Shown here: positions 33,461 through 41,285 of the stretch, in pieces | Position numbering within the stretch: position 1 is the stretch's first letter | How the letters are laid out: every line of letters starts with the position of its first letter | Source: Vulcanimicrobiota bacterium | GTDB taxonomy: Bacteria > Vulcanimicrobiota > Vulcanimicrobiia > Vulcanimicrobiales > Vulcanimicrobiaceae | DNA length: 44,928 bases | Direction of reading: 5' to 3' | Assembly (NCBI GenBank): GCA_027315245.1 | Contig: DAHUYK010000052.1 | Span: 1 to 44,928, forward strand | Position numbers and translations under genes: made by a program | Notes under the pieces: model-generated | What the model was told of the DNA's origin: nothing | The model's input: only the letters and a program-made list of their open reading frames with translations | Database searches by the model: none

Positions 33461-34404
33461 TAGAACTTGACGGTGAGGTTCAGGTCTTCGCGCAGTTGCG
33501 TGAACTCCGCCGGTACGAGGTTATCTTGGTACCTGTACTGTTGGGCGGAGAGGGAAAGCGCGCTCGAGAGTCGCGGAAACAGAAATGTGAGATTCCCGGA
33601 GTACGTGTCGTTGCGCGCATCGAGGCCGGCGAGCGTCGACGGCATTCCATATCCCGTCACGAGGCGTTCGGTATTGTAACCGAGCCCGACGAGCAAGCGC
33701 GGCGCGATCGGCACTGCAATGTGCGCGCCGAGCGACGAGCGGTTGACCGCGGCATACGGCGGGATGAAGACGGGAAGCGTATCGTCGATGCCGCTCGCCG
33801 TCGTTGCCAGCCCGGCATCGAATCCCGCGATGAGCCGAAGGTTGCCGACACGAAGCGCGACGGGCAACTGCACGCTGGAGCCGAGGTTCGGCACGGCATC
33901 ACCCCCGCTCTGGAGAGCACTCTGCACGACGAAGGCGGGAACGGTAGGACGCGGAGCGCGCATGAAGGAGAAGGCATCCGAACCAATCCCGCCCGAAAGG
34001 AATGCCGGCGCCGCCGGCTCGTACGACGACGTCACGGATTCGGCGCTCGCTCCAACGAACGCAGGCGCCGCGACCCGAGGCGGAGCGGGAGCGGCGGCAA
34101 ACGCAGTGCGCGATGGGAGCGCGAGGCGCGCGATCGTCACAGAGCGCATTGGCGTCGCCCGACCCTCGCAGCACGAACTCGCCGTATCGATGCGAACGAC
34201 GAACGCAGCCTGGCGCAAGGGAGAGTCGAAGCCGGCGTGCCAACCGGCGAACGTGAGCGGCGTTTGGGCGTCGGAGACTTCGCCGAAGAGGCGCAGCATC
34301 AACAGCCTTGGGACGTTGGGCGCCGCAGGCAAACGCGCAGCGGTCGCCGTCACCGGGACGGCAATGAGAACCGCGGCAAAAAACCACCCGACGTAGCGGC
34401 GCAC
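33460..34404 (-). CDS. Probable outer-membrane beta-barrel protein
   Basis: 314 residues from a GTG at 34404 with AGGAGG 4-5 nt upstream. Signal peptide (about 1-24), a Pro/Ala-rich variable region with two adjacent Cys (SSCCEG), then alternating hydrophobic/polar strands in the second half (LRLIAGFDAGLATTASGI; LGAHIAVPIAPRLLVGLGYN; YSGNLTFLFPRLSSALSLSAQQYRYQDN) and a terminal Phe (LNLTVKF), the usual barrel C-terminal signal. Its role is unknown; the position at the end of the lpt block suggests an envelope function. The stop codon TAG consists of the TA target duplication of the MITE plus the first base of the element. The end of the protein therefore appears intact. Confidence 0.55.
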   Translation of the reverse strand: MRRYVGWFFAAVLIAVPVTATAARLPAAPNVPRLLMLRLFGEVSDAQTPLTFAGWHAGFDSPLRQAAFVVRIDTASSCCEGRATPMRSVTIARLALPSRTAFAAAPAPPRVAAPAFVGASAESVTSSYEPAAPAFLSGGIGSDAFSFMRAPRPTVPAFVVQSALQSGGDAVPNLGSSVQLPVALRVGNLRLIAGFDAGLATTASGIDDTLPVFIPPYAAVNRSSLGAHIAVPIAPRLLVGLGYNTERLVTGYGMPSTLAGLDARNDTYSGNLTFLFPRLSSALSLSAQQYRYQDNLVPAEFTQLREDLNLTVKF

Positions 34405-34429
34405 ACGCCCTCCTCTCCGAAACGAACCT

Positions 34430-34846
34430 CTACGACAGGTACCCCGTTTTGCCTTCATGGCAGGCGAGCCATCGCCGCGCGATGATCTCGGCGGCGTAGT
34501 CGTCGATGGGCCGAGGAGGAAAGCGAAGCCCGACGGGAATCAGCCGGCCGAGGCCGCGTGGCGGATTTTCGGCATAGTAGAGACGCCGGGCGTGGAGGGT
34601 CGTCTCGCGCTCGTCGACGAGGTGGGTCGGCAGATCGAGGCTGACGAGGCGACGGGCAACGGAGGTCGCATTGGTGCCTGAGCCGAGGGCAAGCGCTCGC
34701 GCGGGGTGCCGATCGAGCAGCGCCCGCAGACGCTCGGGTAGTGCTTCGATGCCTTCGATGCCTCGGGCGACGACGTTGCCGTTCTCGTCGAGGAACGCAT
34801 AGCCGGCCTTGCGCATACCGGGATCGACGCCGAGAACGCCGCTCAC
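34430..34846 (-). CDS. ruvX: YqgF/RuvX RNase H-fold nuclease
   Basis: 138 residues, the family's usual size. GVDPGMRKAGYAFL (6-19) holds the first catalytic Asp of the RNase H-like fold; VDERETTLHARRLYY carries the conserved Glu (DERxTT), and IDDYAAEIIARRWL supplies the C-terminal Asp. YqgF processes the 5' end of pre-16S rRNA, and was named as a putative Holliday junction resolvase. The GTG at 34846 overlaps the upstream DUF3084 stop (GTGA). It is 25 nt before the barrel protein gene. A dedicated link between ruvX and the LPS genes is not implied. Confidence 0.85.
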   Translation of the reverse strand: MSGVLGVDPGMRKAGYAFLDENGNVVARGIEGIEALPERLRALLDRHPARALALGSGTNATSVARRLVSLDLPTHLVDERETTLHARRLYYAENPPRGLGRLIPVGLRFPPRPIDDYAAEIIARRWLACHEGKTGYLS

Positions 34847-35790
34847 CGTTGACTCCTGGGGACGAGCACGATCGCGATCGAGATCGCTCCCGTGTGCGGA
34901 TAGATGTCGTCCGCCGCGTAGGCGGTGAGATAGTAGAGACCGCTGCGCGAGAGCATCGTCTGCATTTCGCGGATGTCGGGCACGAGTTCGGTCGGCTGCA
35001 CGTACGTCGCGAGGTATGGCGGCATGTGCGCGTACTCGGCATTGATCGTCACGTGTGCCAGAAGCTCGCGTAGGGCGATGTTGATATTGGCGCCGCTGTT
35101 TCCCGGAATGTCAATCTGGGCAACGAGTTGACCGCGCGAGAGCACGCGGACGTCGGGAACGGCTGTGAGCGAAAAGTGAAACGCGTCGTTGACGAAGAGG
35201 TTTTGGTCGGACACGGCCGTCACCATGACGTTCGACTGCGCAAGCTCGGACTGCATCGCCGGATCGTTCAAAAACGCGCGCAACGTTTTGTCGACGTTTC
35301 GCGGTACGACGTACGGGCGCAAGCCCAAGCTCGGATACGTGCCGTTGATGTAGCGGACGACCTCGCGGTAGAAGGCTTTGAGCTGCTGCTCGCGCCGTTC
35401 CTGGGACTGCGTCTGCTCCAGTATCAAGCGAAAGGGCGTGATGAGCTCGCCGGGAGGCAGGACGATGCGCCCGGTCGTGACCTTTGCCTGAAGCTGCTGC
35501 TCGCGCTGCTGCAGTGCGACGATTTGAGAGTTGAGCGCCGAGAGCCGAAAGAACGCCGTCTTCACCTGCGCCGAAGCGAGGATCGCAACGAGCGTGACGA
35601 CGAGCGCGATGACGACGCCGGTCGCGACGGCCACGATCGTCGACGTGTATCGGGGCCGCATGCCGAAGAGCGTCAACCTACGCCGCCCCACTTGATGCCC
35701 GACGCGATCTCCGACGTATGCAACCGCGCCCGCAATAACGAGGATGATGAGCACGTTCCCCGTGCCCCGCAGGATGTCGACGAAACTCAC
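34843..35790 (-). CDS. DUF3084 family membrane protein
   Basis: 315 residues from a GTG at 35790, 5 nt after the permease stop. Two transmembrane helices (about 9-27 and 50-72) flank the strongly recognisable basic loop GDRVGHQVGRRRLTLFGMRPRYTSTIVAVATG, typical of DUF3084 proteins known mainly from cyanobacteria and Deinococcus-type bacteria. A coiled coil (about 80-150; QIVALQQREQQLQAKV) follows, then a periplasmic beta-rich domain. The coiled coil and the place after lptB/lptFG suggest an envelope-assembly role, but function is unknown. Confidence 0.82.
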   Translation of the reverse strand: MSFVDILRGTGNVLIILVIAGAVAYVGDRVGHQVGRRRLTLFGMRPRYTSTIVAVATGVVIALVVTLVAILASAQVKTAFFRLSALNSQIVALQQREQQLQAKVTTGRIVLPPGELITPFRLILEQTQSQERREQQLKAFYREVVRYINGTYPSLGLRPYVVPRNVDKTLRAFLNDPAMQSELAQSNVMVTAVSDQNLFVNDAFHFSLTAVPDVRVLSRGQLVAQIDIPGNSGANINIALRELLAHVTINAEYAHMPPYLATYVQPTELVPDIREMQTMLSRSGLYYLTAYAADDIYPHTGAISIAIVLVPRSQR

Positions 35791-35795
35791 GGCAC

Positions 35796-36902
35796 CTAGA
35801 CCGCCGCTGCTCGCCGCAAGCGCGCGATACCGATTGCGATGAAGATGAGATTCGGCATCCAGGCCCAGAGCGGAGCAAGTGCCACGAGCGACTCACCCAC
35901 GAACGAGAATATGGTCGTGACGACGTAATAGATGAAAACGATTGCGACGGCGAGGCCAAAGCCGAGACTCGTACTGCCCCCGCCGCGAAACGAACGCAGC
36001 CCGAACGGAATTGCGATGAGGACGAATACGAAGCACGCGAATGGCTGAGCCAGCTTCTCTTGATAAACCGTCACGTATTTCCTGAGCTCCGTCTCGGTCA
36101 ACTGGCCCGTGGCGACGATCGCGGCAATCTGCGCGCGGCTCATCTGCTGAGGGTCGTCGTGGGAAATTCGCTTCACGATATCGGTTGGCTTCTCTCCGAG
36201 ATCGACCTCCTGTTCGGCGACGTTGGGCTCGGAAATCGTCGTGCCGTCGCCGTTGAAGCGATAGGCGCTCGCGTTGCGCAGCACCCACCGATTGGCAGTG
36301 AACTCCGCTTCCTGCGCAAAGATGATCTGCGTCGCCGCTCCCGACCGATCGTACTGGACGAGCGTGACGTGCATGAGGGCGCGAGAACCGGGCTCGTACG
36401 CGCTGGCGATCGTCACCTGCCGACCGCCGCCCGGTAAGGGAGCCGAAACCGTCAGATCCCGATTGAAGGCACTCGTGCGGTCGAGTGCCACGTTCTCGAG
36501 GCCCGAGACCTGGTCGTTGGCAAAAGGAACGACGCCTTCTTGCAGCGCGTACATGACGATGGAGGTCGCCATTCCGGCGACGAGGAGAGGGGCGACGATA
36601 CGCACGAACGTGATGCCGGCCGTCTTCATCGCGTTGATTTCGCTCTCGCCGGAGAGCCGCTGCATCGCGAGCAGCGTCCCAAGCAGCAGCGCCATCGGAA
36701 TGACGAGGACGATTTCGCCGGGCAGATCCCAAAGAAAGATGGCGATCGCCGTCCACAGGGCGACGCCGTCTTCGCTGACGAGGCGCCCGATCTCGAGCAT
36801 GTTCGTCGCGGCGAAGATGACGGTGAACGCGAACAAGCCAAATGCAAACGGGCCCGCAAGTTCTGTGAGCATGTAGCGGTCGAGGATCGTGATGCGCCTC
36901 AG
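35796..36902 (-). CDS. LPS export permease, LptF/LptG family (CTG start)
   Basis: 368 residues starting at CTG 36902, which overlaps the lptB stop as CTGA and gives MRRITILDRYMLTELAGPFAFGL, the normal family opening; the first ATG (36872) would lose the conserved ILDRY. Six transmembrane helices: three near 12-125 and three near 270-365 (FACFVFVLIAIPFGLRSFRGGG is the typical motif after TM4), with a periplasmic beta-jellyroll between (about 135-265). With LptB it extracts LPS-type lipid from the inner membrane. Only one F/G gene is in this cluster, so it may form homodimers or pair with a second gene elsewhere. The open frame continues into lptB but those residues are its shadow. Confidence 0.88.
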   Translation of the reverse strand: MRRITILDRYMLTELAGPFAFGLFAFTVIFAATNMLEIGRLVSEDGVALWTAIAIFLWDLPGEIVLVIPMALLLGTLLAMQRLSGESEINAMKTAGITFVRIVAPLLVAGMATSIVMYALQEGVVPFANDQVSGLENVALDRTSAFNRDLTVSAPLPGGGRQVTIASAYEPGSRALMHVTLVQYDRSGAATQIIFAQEAEFTANRWVLRNASAYRFNGDGTTISEPNVAEQEVDLGEKPTDIVKRISHDDPQQMSRAQIAAIVATGQLTETELRKYVTVYQEKLAQPFACFVFVLIAIPFGLRSFRGGGSTSLGFGLAVAIVFIYYVVTTIFSFVGESLVALAPLWAWMPNLIFIAIGIARLRRAAAV

Positions 36903-37639
36903 AGCCGAAAGCTCTCCCCGAGGTAAAACTTGCGCGCAATCGGCGAGTCCAACACGTCCTGCGCGCTTCCGGATACCTCGATGCGTCCGTTGTTCATGAT
37001 GTATGCGCGATCGACGATCGCGAGCGTCTCGCGCACTTGGTGATCGGTAATGAGAATGCCGATCCCACGATCGCGCAGCTGCCGTATCATCGCCTGAATG
37101 TCGGCGACGGCGATCGGGTCGATGCCCGTGAAGGGCTCGTCGAGCAGCAGGAACGTCGGATCGATCGCGAGGGCCCGGGCGACCTCGACGCGCCGCCGCT
37201 CGCCCCCCGAGAGCGCGTCGCCGCGTGCGTCGACGAAGGCCCGCAAGCCGAACTCCTCGAGCAGCTCGGGGAGGCGCCGCTCCTGTTCTTGCGGCGGCAC
37301 GCCGTTCTGCTCCCAGATAAGGCGTACGTTGTCTCCGACCGAGAGCCGCCTGAAGATCGAGTTCTCTTGCGCCAAATAGCCGATCTTGTTGCGCGCGCGT
37401 TCGTACATCGGTCGATTCGTGAGGTCGATCTCGCGCTCGCCGTCGAAGAGCACGACGCTTCCTCCGTCGGGCTTCACGAGACCGACGGTCATGTAAAACG
37501 TCGTCGTCTTTCCGGCTCCGTTGGGCCCGAGCAAACCGACGACTTCCCCGACGTGCACCTCGGCGCTCACGCCGTTGACGACGGTTCGCTCGCCATAACG
37601 TTTGACGAGACCGCGGATGTGAATCGTTCTGCCGCTCAT
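36899..37639 (-). CDS. lptB: LPS export ATP-binding protein LptB
   Basis: 246 residues, ABC ATPase with Walker A GPNGAGKTT (about 38-46), Q-loop YLAQENSIFRRLSVGDNV, signature LSGGERRR, Walker B FLLLDEPFTGIDPIAV and the H-loop TDHQV. IGYLAQENSIFR and DEPFTGIDP are typical of LptB (YhbG) rather than other ABC ATPases. It powers transfer of lipopolysaccharide from the inner membrane to the Lpt bridge. The ATG overlaps the lptC stop (ATGA). It directly precedes lptF/G, the conserved order. Confidence 0.95.
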   Translation of the reverse strand: MSGRTIHIRGLVKRYGERTVVNGVSAEVHVGEVVGLLGPNGAGKTTTFYMTVGLVKPDGGSVVLFDGEREIDLTNRPMYERARNKIGYLAQENSIFRRLSVGDNVRLIWEQNGVPPQEQERRLPELLEEFGLRAFVDARGDALSGGERRRVEVARALAIDPTFLLLDEPFTGIDPIAVADIQAMIRQLRDRGIGILITDHQVRETLAIVDRAYIMNNGRIEVSGSAQDVLDSPIARKFYLGESFRL

Positions 37640-38184
37640 TGCATCCTCGCGCGCGAAAGGGCAAGATCGGCGTCGACGCTGTTTCCCGTCGCGCGCATGC
37701 CGTGTGGGTCGGTGATCACCACGTGTCCTCTACCATGGATCATCTGTGTCGAGCGATCGTAGCGCAGCGTATCGCAGTCGAGTGTCATACCCGAGCCGGT
37801 GCGGGACCGCACGTTGCCGGAAAGAGTGATCGTATTCGTCGCTTCGTCAACGACGGCTTGCGCCGCGTCGGCAAAGAGCCTCCCGCCTCGTTTGCCGTAG
37901 AACGTCACGTGCGCGTCGAAGAACGTCGTCACCGCGCTCCCCTGCGCGCCGCTGCTCTCGTACGACCTGGCGATGAGATCGTACTGCACGCGATTGCCAG
38001 CCTTCCAGACCCACCGCACCGGCTGCCGTGCGCTTCCCTTGCCGGTAATGTGCAGCCAAGGACCGTGGGCGCGGTGCGATGTGGAACGCGAGGGCGACGG
38101 CCTCGGAGCCGGAGCCCGCGGACTGCAGGCCGTAAGCAGTCCAGCGGTGCCGAACGCCGCGACGAGGAGCAGCTTCCTAGGCAT
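37636..38184 (-). CDS. lptC: LptC/LptA-like periplasmic LPS transport protein
   Basis: 182 residues. The N-terminus is a lipoprotein signal with lipobox LLTAC (Cys20), then a Pro/Ser linker (22-45), then an OstA/LptC jellyroll (about 48-175) with the repeated strand pattern VTFYGKRGGRLFADAAQAVVDEATNTITLSGNVRSRTGSGMTLDCDTLRYD. LptC is usually held by a transmembrane helix; here it would be lipid-anchored. It accepts lipid from LptBFG. Its ATG at 38184 overlaps the O-antigen ligase gene by 8 nt. LptA is an alternative, since both share the fold; no other copy is in the window. Confidence 0.8.
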   Translation of the reverse strand: MPRKLLLVAAFGTAGLLTACSPRAPAPRPSPSRSTSHRAHGPWLHITGKGSARQPVRWVWKAGNRVQYDLIARSYESSGAQGSAVTTFFDAHVTFYGKRGGRLFADAAQAVVDEATNTITLSGNVRSRTGSGMTLDCDTLRYDRSTQMIHGRGHVVITDPHGMRATGNSVDADLALSRARMQ

Positions 38185-39385
38185 CTCGCTCCATCAGTCC
38201 GTCGCGCGCGCTCGCAAGTGCGAACGCCATGGTCGGCAGCCACAAGCCGAAAATTACGATGCTCACCGTGTCGATCAGCCCTTGCACGAGCGTCCCGACG
38301 AGTCCCGCCGTCGCAGCGAGCGCGATGACGGCGTGCCGGTCGTCGGCAGCGATGCGGCGCACGAGTTCACGCGCAAATCGCCACCAGGTCCATGCGGCCG
38401 CACCGACGCCGACGACGCCCGTCTCGGCCAGCAAGGTGAGATAGACGCTGTGAGCGTGGAATGCCGTTGCGTCCCCGTCCGGCACGCGGACGAGCGCGTA
38501 GAGGCGTGAGAACTCGAATGGTCCGACACCGGTCAACGGAAACCGGTCGATGATCGCGAGCGCAGCCTGCCAGATCGACAGTCTCGTGTAATCCTCGCTC
38601 GGATTATGGGCGACGTTGAACAAGGCCAGTACCGCGGCGAGGCCGGCGCCGACGATCGCTCCTGCCGCAAGCATGCCGGTGCCCCGAGCGCGCGTTCGCG
38701 CAAGAACGAAGAACGCGATGCCGGCCGCGAGCGCCACCCATCCCGCACGAGAGAACGTCAGAAAGAACGCGACGCCTCCGCACGCGATCGCCGCATAGGC
38801 GACCGCACGCAAACCGCGTTGCCTCGTCGTCACGGCGATGCCGTAGGCGATCGGAAGCAGCACGACGAGATATCCGGCAAGCTCGCCTGGCAGAACGAAC
38901 GTTCCGATCGCGCGTCCGTGCCCGATGACGTACTGGGCAGCTGGCGATCGCAGCAGCACCATGACGGTTGCAGCGAGCGACGCTCCGATGCACGCGAGCA
39001 TCATGGACCATGCGACGGCGCTCGCAACGCCGGGATCGCGGTAGTAGCGTACCGTGCCGACGTGCCAAACGATGCCGAGCGCGAAGATCGCGATGAAGAC
39101 CGCTCCGGCGCGAGGATCGAACCCCAGGAGTGCAGAGAGCAGCGCTGCGCCGAGCCATGCGAGCAGCGGGACGAGCGTGGGTGGAGCACTGCGCGGCGGC
39201 AAGAAGAGAGCGAGCGCGAACAACAGCGCGAGGGCGCCGAAGAAAGAGAGCAGCACGACGCAGACCGGCGCCGGAACGAGTGCGACGCCAGGGGGCTGTA
39301 CGTTCGTGAGCATGATGAACGACGGAAAGAGCGGCACCGCGAGGTTCGTCATCGCAAGCGCCGCGGGCGAAAGCCGGCTGCCCAC
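38177..39385 (-). CDS. O-antigen ligase/polymerase-like membrane protein (Wzy/WaaL)
   Basis: 402 residues from a GTG at 39385 overlapping the previous stop by one base (TAGTG). About eleven transmembrane helices; the periplasmic loop near 275-310 carries LSIWQAALAIIDRFPLTGVGPFEFSRLY and TAFHAHSVYLTLLAETG, the Wzy_C pattern in which the His and Arg are needed for catalysis. Family members polymerise O-units or ligate glycan to the lipid A-core at the periplasmic face. The lpt/lpx setting favours a LPS ligase or glycan polymerase; the two cannot be told apart here. Confidence 0.85.
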   Translation of the reverse strand: MGSRLSPAALAMTNLAVPLFPSFIMLTNVQPPGVALVPAPVCVVLLSFFGALALLFALALFLPPRSAPPTLVPLLAWLGAALLSALLGFDPRAGAVFIAIFALGIVWHVGTVRYYRDPGVASAVAWSMMLACIGASLAATVMVLLRSPAAQYVIGHGRAIGTFVLPGELAGYLVVLLPIAYGIAVTTRQRGLRAVAYAAIACGGVAFFLTFSRAGWVALAAGIAFFVLARTRARGTGMLAAGAIVGAGLAAVLALFNVAHNPSEDYTRLSIWQAALAIIDRFPLTGVGPFEFSRLYALVRVPDGDATAFHAHSVYLTLLAETGVVGVGAAAWTWWRFARELVRRIAADDRHAVIALAATAGLVGTLVQGLIDTVSIVIFGLWLPTMAFALASARDGLMERDA

Positions 39386-40557
39386 TATACGCGCTCCCGT
39401 TCCGAGCGTACGAACGCGGCGATACGCACGGCGATGCGGCGAGCGCCGCCTGCAGGACCCATCCGCTCTTGCCCGATCGCGCCGCGCGCGCAGCGCGCCG
39501 CGGGATCATCCAAGAGCGCTCCAAGCTGCTCCGCCGCTGCGTCGACGCTGGGCTCGAGGGCAACGAGTGCCTCTCCTAACAGCTTCGTCTGACGGCGCCG
39601 GTACCATCCGTGTGCCCGGCCGGCGCCTTCGACGACCGCGAGTACGGGCAGCCCCGCTGCCGCCGCCGCTTCGTTTGCCGTTCCCGCCTGACCGAGAGCC
39701 AGCACGCTGCACGCTAGCAACGGGCCGATGTCGCCGTTCCACGCACGCACGATCACGCGCTCGCCATCGGTGATCTCAAACGGCGTCTGGGCTGCGTCGA
39801 GGATCGTGACGGGGTGCGCGCGTGCAAGCAACGCCGACAGACGCGTCGCGTCGATACCCGGTGCGATGGAGAGTACGGCGCCGATCCCCGCGCGTCCGCG
39901 GGCGGCGCATGCGACGACGTCGACGAGAAACGCAGCATCGGCATAGGCGTTCTCGCGACTCCCCGGCAGCACTGCCAAGACGGTCTCGAAGCCGGCCGCT
40001 GCGGGTGCGATCGCCGCCGATTCTCCTGCGGCAAAAAGATCGACGATGACGTTTCCCGGCGCCTGCGCGGGAATACCGCGCCGACGCAGGGCAGCCGCCG
40101 TTACGTCGTCGCGCACGAAGATCTCTCGAGCGCGGCGCAACAAAGCGCGCTCGCCGGGGCCGTACGGCGCCACGAGTTCGCTCTTCGCAGTTCCCACGAA
40201 GAGCGCCGGCGCTTTTACGCGGCGCGCCATCCACAGCGCGTACGAGTCGCCGACAGCGACGACGGCGGCGTAACGACCCCGAGCCGCGCGCAGCATCGCG
40301 AGCTGCTGCAACGTCAGGCGCAACAGGCCGCCGCGCACGTCGCGCAGGATGTTGCGTGCGTTTCCCATCGCGACGATCCCGCCACTTGGCATGCGCCGGC
40401 GCGGCCCGACGTCCCTCGCGTTGCGCGTCGGAACGTCGCCGACGAGCGCAAGGTGATCGATATCGATCTCCGGCGCCAGATTCCGCAGCTCTGCGGCAAC
40501 GCGATCCGCAATGGCGATCTCACCGTGACCGTTGCTGACGAACAGCACGCGCATCAT
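39385..40557 (-). CDS. LpxB-like lipid A disaccharide synthase-related protein
   Basis: 390 residues from the ATG at 40557 (ATGA overlap with the phosphoesterase stop). Opens MMRVLFVSNGHGEIAIADRVAAEL, and has GDSYALWMARRVKAPALFVGTAKSE, LPGSRENAYAD and GQAGTANEAAAAAGLPVLAVVEGAGRAHGWYRRRQTKLLGEAL. This matches the group of LpxB-related proteins (TIGR03492-like) found in cyanobacteria and plants beside the true LpxB. GT-B fold, probably a nucleotide-sugar-dependent enzyme; the true substrate is unknown. It sits two genes after lpxB, so a second lipid glycosyltransferase step is likely (inference). Confidence 0.78.
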   Translation of the reverse strand: MMRVLFVSNGHGEIAIADRVAAELRNLAPEIDIDHLALVGDVPTRNARDVGPRRRMPSGGIVAMGNARNILRDVRGGLLRLTLQQLAMLRAARGRYAAVVAVGDSYALWMARRVKAPALFVGTAKSELVAPYGPGERALLRRAREIFVRDDVTAAALRRRGIPAQAPGNVIVDLFAAGESAAIAPAAAGFETVLAVLPGSRENAYADAAFLVDVVACAARGRAGIGAVLSIAPGIDATRLSALLARAHPVTILDAAQTPFEITDGERVIVRAWNGDIGPLLACSVLALGQAGTANEAAAAAGLPVLAVVEGAGRAHGWYRRRQTKLLGEALVALEPSVDAAAEQLGALLDDPAARCARGAIGQERMGPAGGARRIAVRIAAFVRSERERV

Positions 40558-41285
40558 CCGTCGAGCAAGGGCAGCAGATCGAAGCGCGAGACGGCATAGC
40601 GCCGGCGCGACGCATCGTACGTCATCTCGGTGCGGGACACGTACCGTCCGTACGGCCCCGCATGCACGATGGGAACCCCGTTGACGTACTCCGGCGCAAA
40701 GAGCGTGTCGTGGCTGTGCCCGCCGAGAATGAGGTCGATGCGGGGTACGTCCTGTGCGAGCCGCCGATCGAGGCGCAGCCCGACGTGTGACAGCACGACG
40801 AGCACGTCCTCGTTCGGAACGCTTGCAGCATAGGATTTTACGGTATCGATGGGGTCCAGAAAGCGCCACCCGAAAACGCGTTCCCAGGGACTTCGGGCGG
40901 GATATTGCACGACGAGTAGCCCGGCGACGTGGACGATCGGGCCTGCCGCTCCAGCCGGAATGGCGAGGGACGATACGAACGGCAGACGCCGTCCTTTCGT
41001 GTCGACGAGATTCGTACAGACGAGCGGGTGCGCCATGGCGCGCGCGCGCGCCGCCAGAAGAGGAAAGAGATAGTGGAACTCGCGGTTGCCGATGGCCTGA
41101 GCATCGTAGCCGGCGCGGTCGATTTCGGACGAGATCGGCTCGTGGCGATGGTAGACGCTTTGGCTTCCCCGCAAGGAATCGCCGCAATCGAAGAGCAGTC
41201 CGGGCTCCGCTGCGCGCAACGTCCGCAGGCGTGGCGCGAAACCACGATGGTCGTGCAGATCCGAGGTGTGGTAGAAGCGAATCAT
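40554..41285 (-). CDS. 5'-nucleotidase-like metallophosphoesterase with GNRE motif
   Basis: 243 residues from the ATG at 41285 (ATGA overlap with the lpxB stop). Calcineurin-like fold of the UshA type: Asp9 and His11 (SDLHDH), Asp33/Asp36 (FDCGD), a GNxE motif at 66-69, His167 (LSHVGL), and His190/His192 (GGHSH). The usual GNHE has His replaced by Arg68 (GNREF), an unusual change at the residue that protonates the leaving group. No signal peptide is seen, so it acts in the cytoplasm, unlike UshA. Sitting between lpxB and an LpxB-like gene, it may hydrolyse UDP-2,3-diacylglucosamine in place of LpxH/LpxI (inference). Confidence 0.72.
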   Translation of the reverse strand: MIRFYHTSDLHDHRGFAPRLRTLRAAEPGLLFDCGDSLRGSQSVYHRHEPISSEIDRAGYDAQAIGNREFHYLFPLLAARARAMAHPLVCTNLVDTKGRRLPFVSSLAIPAGAAGPIVHVAGLLVVQYPARSPWERVFGWRFLDPIDTVKSYAASVPNEDVLVVLSHVGLRLDRRLAQDVPRIDLILGGHSHDTLFAPEYVNGVPIVHAGPYGRYVSRTEMTYDASRRRYAVSRFDLLPLLDG

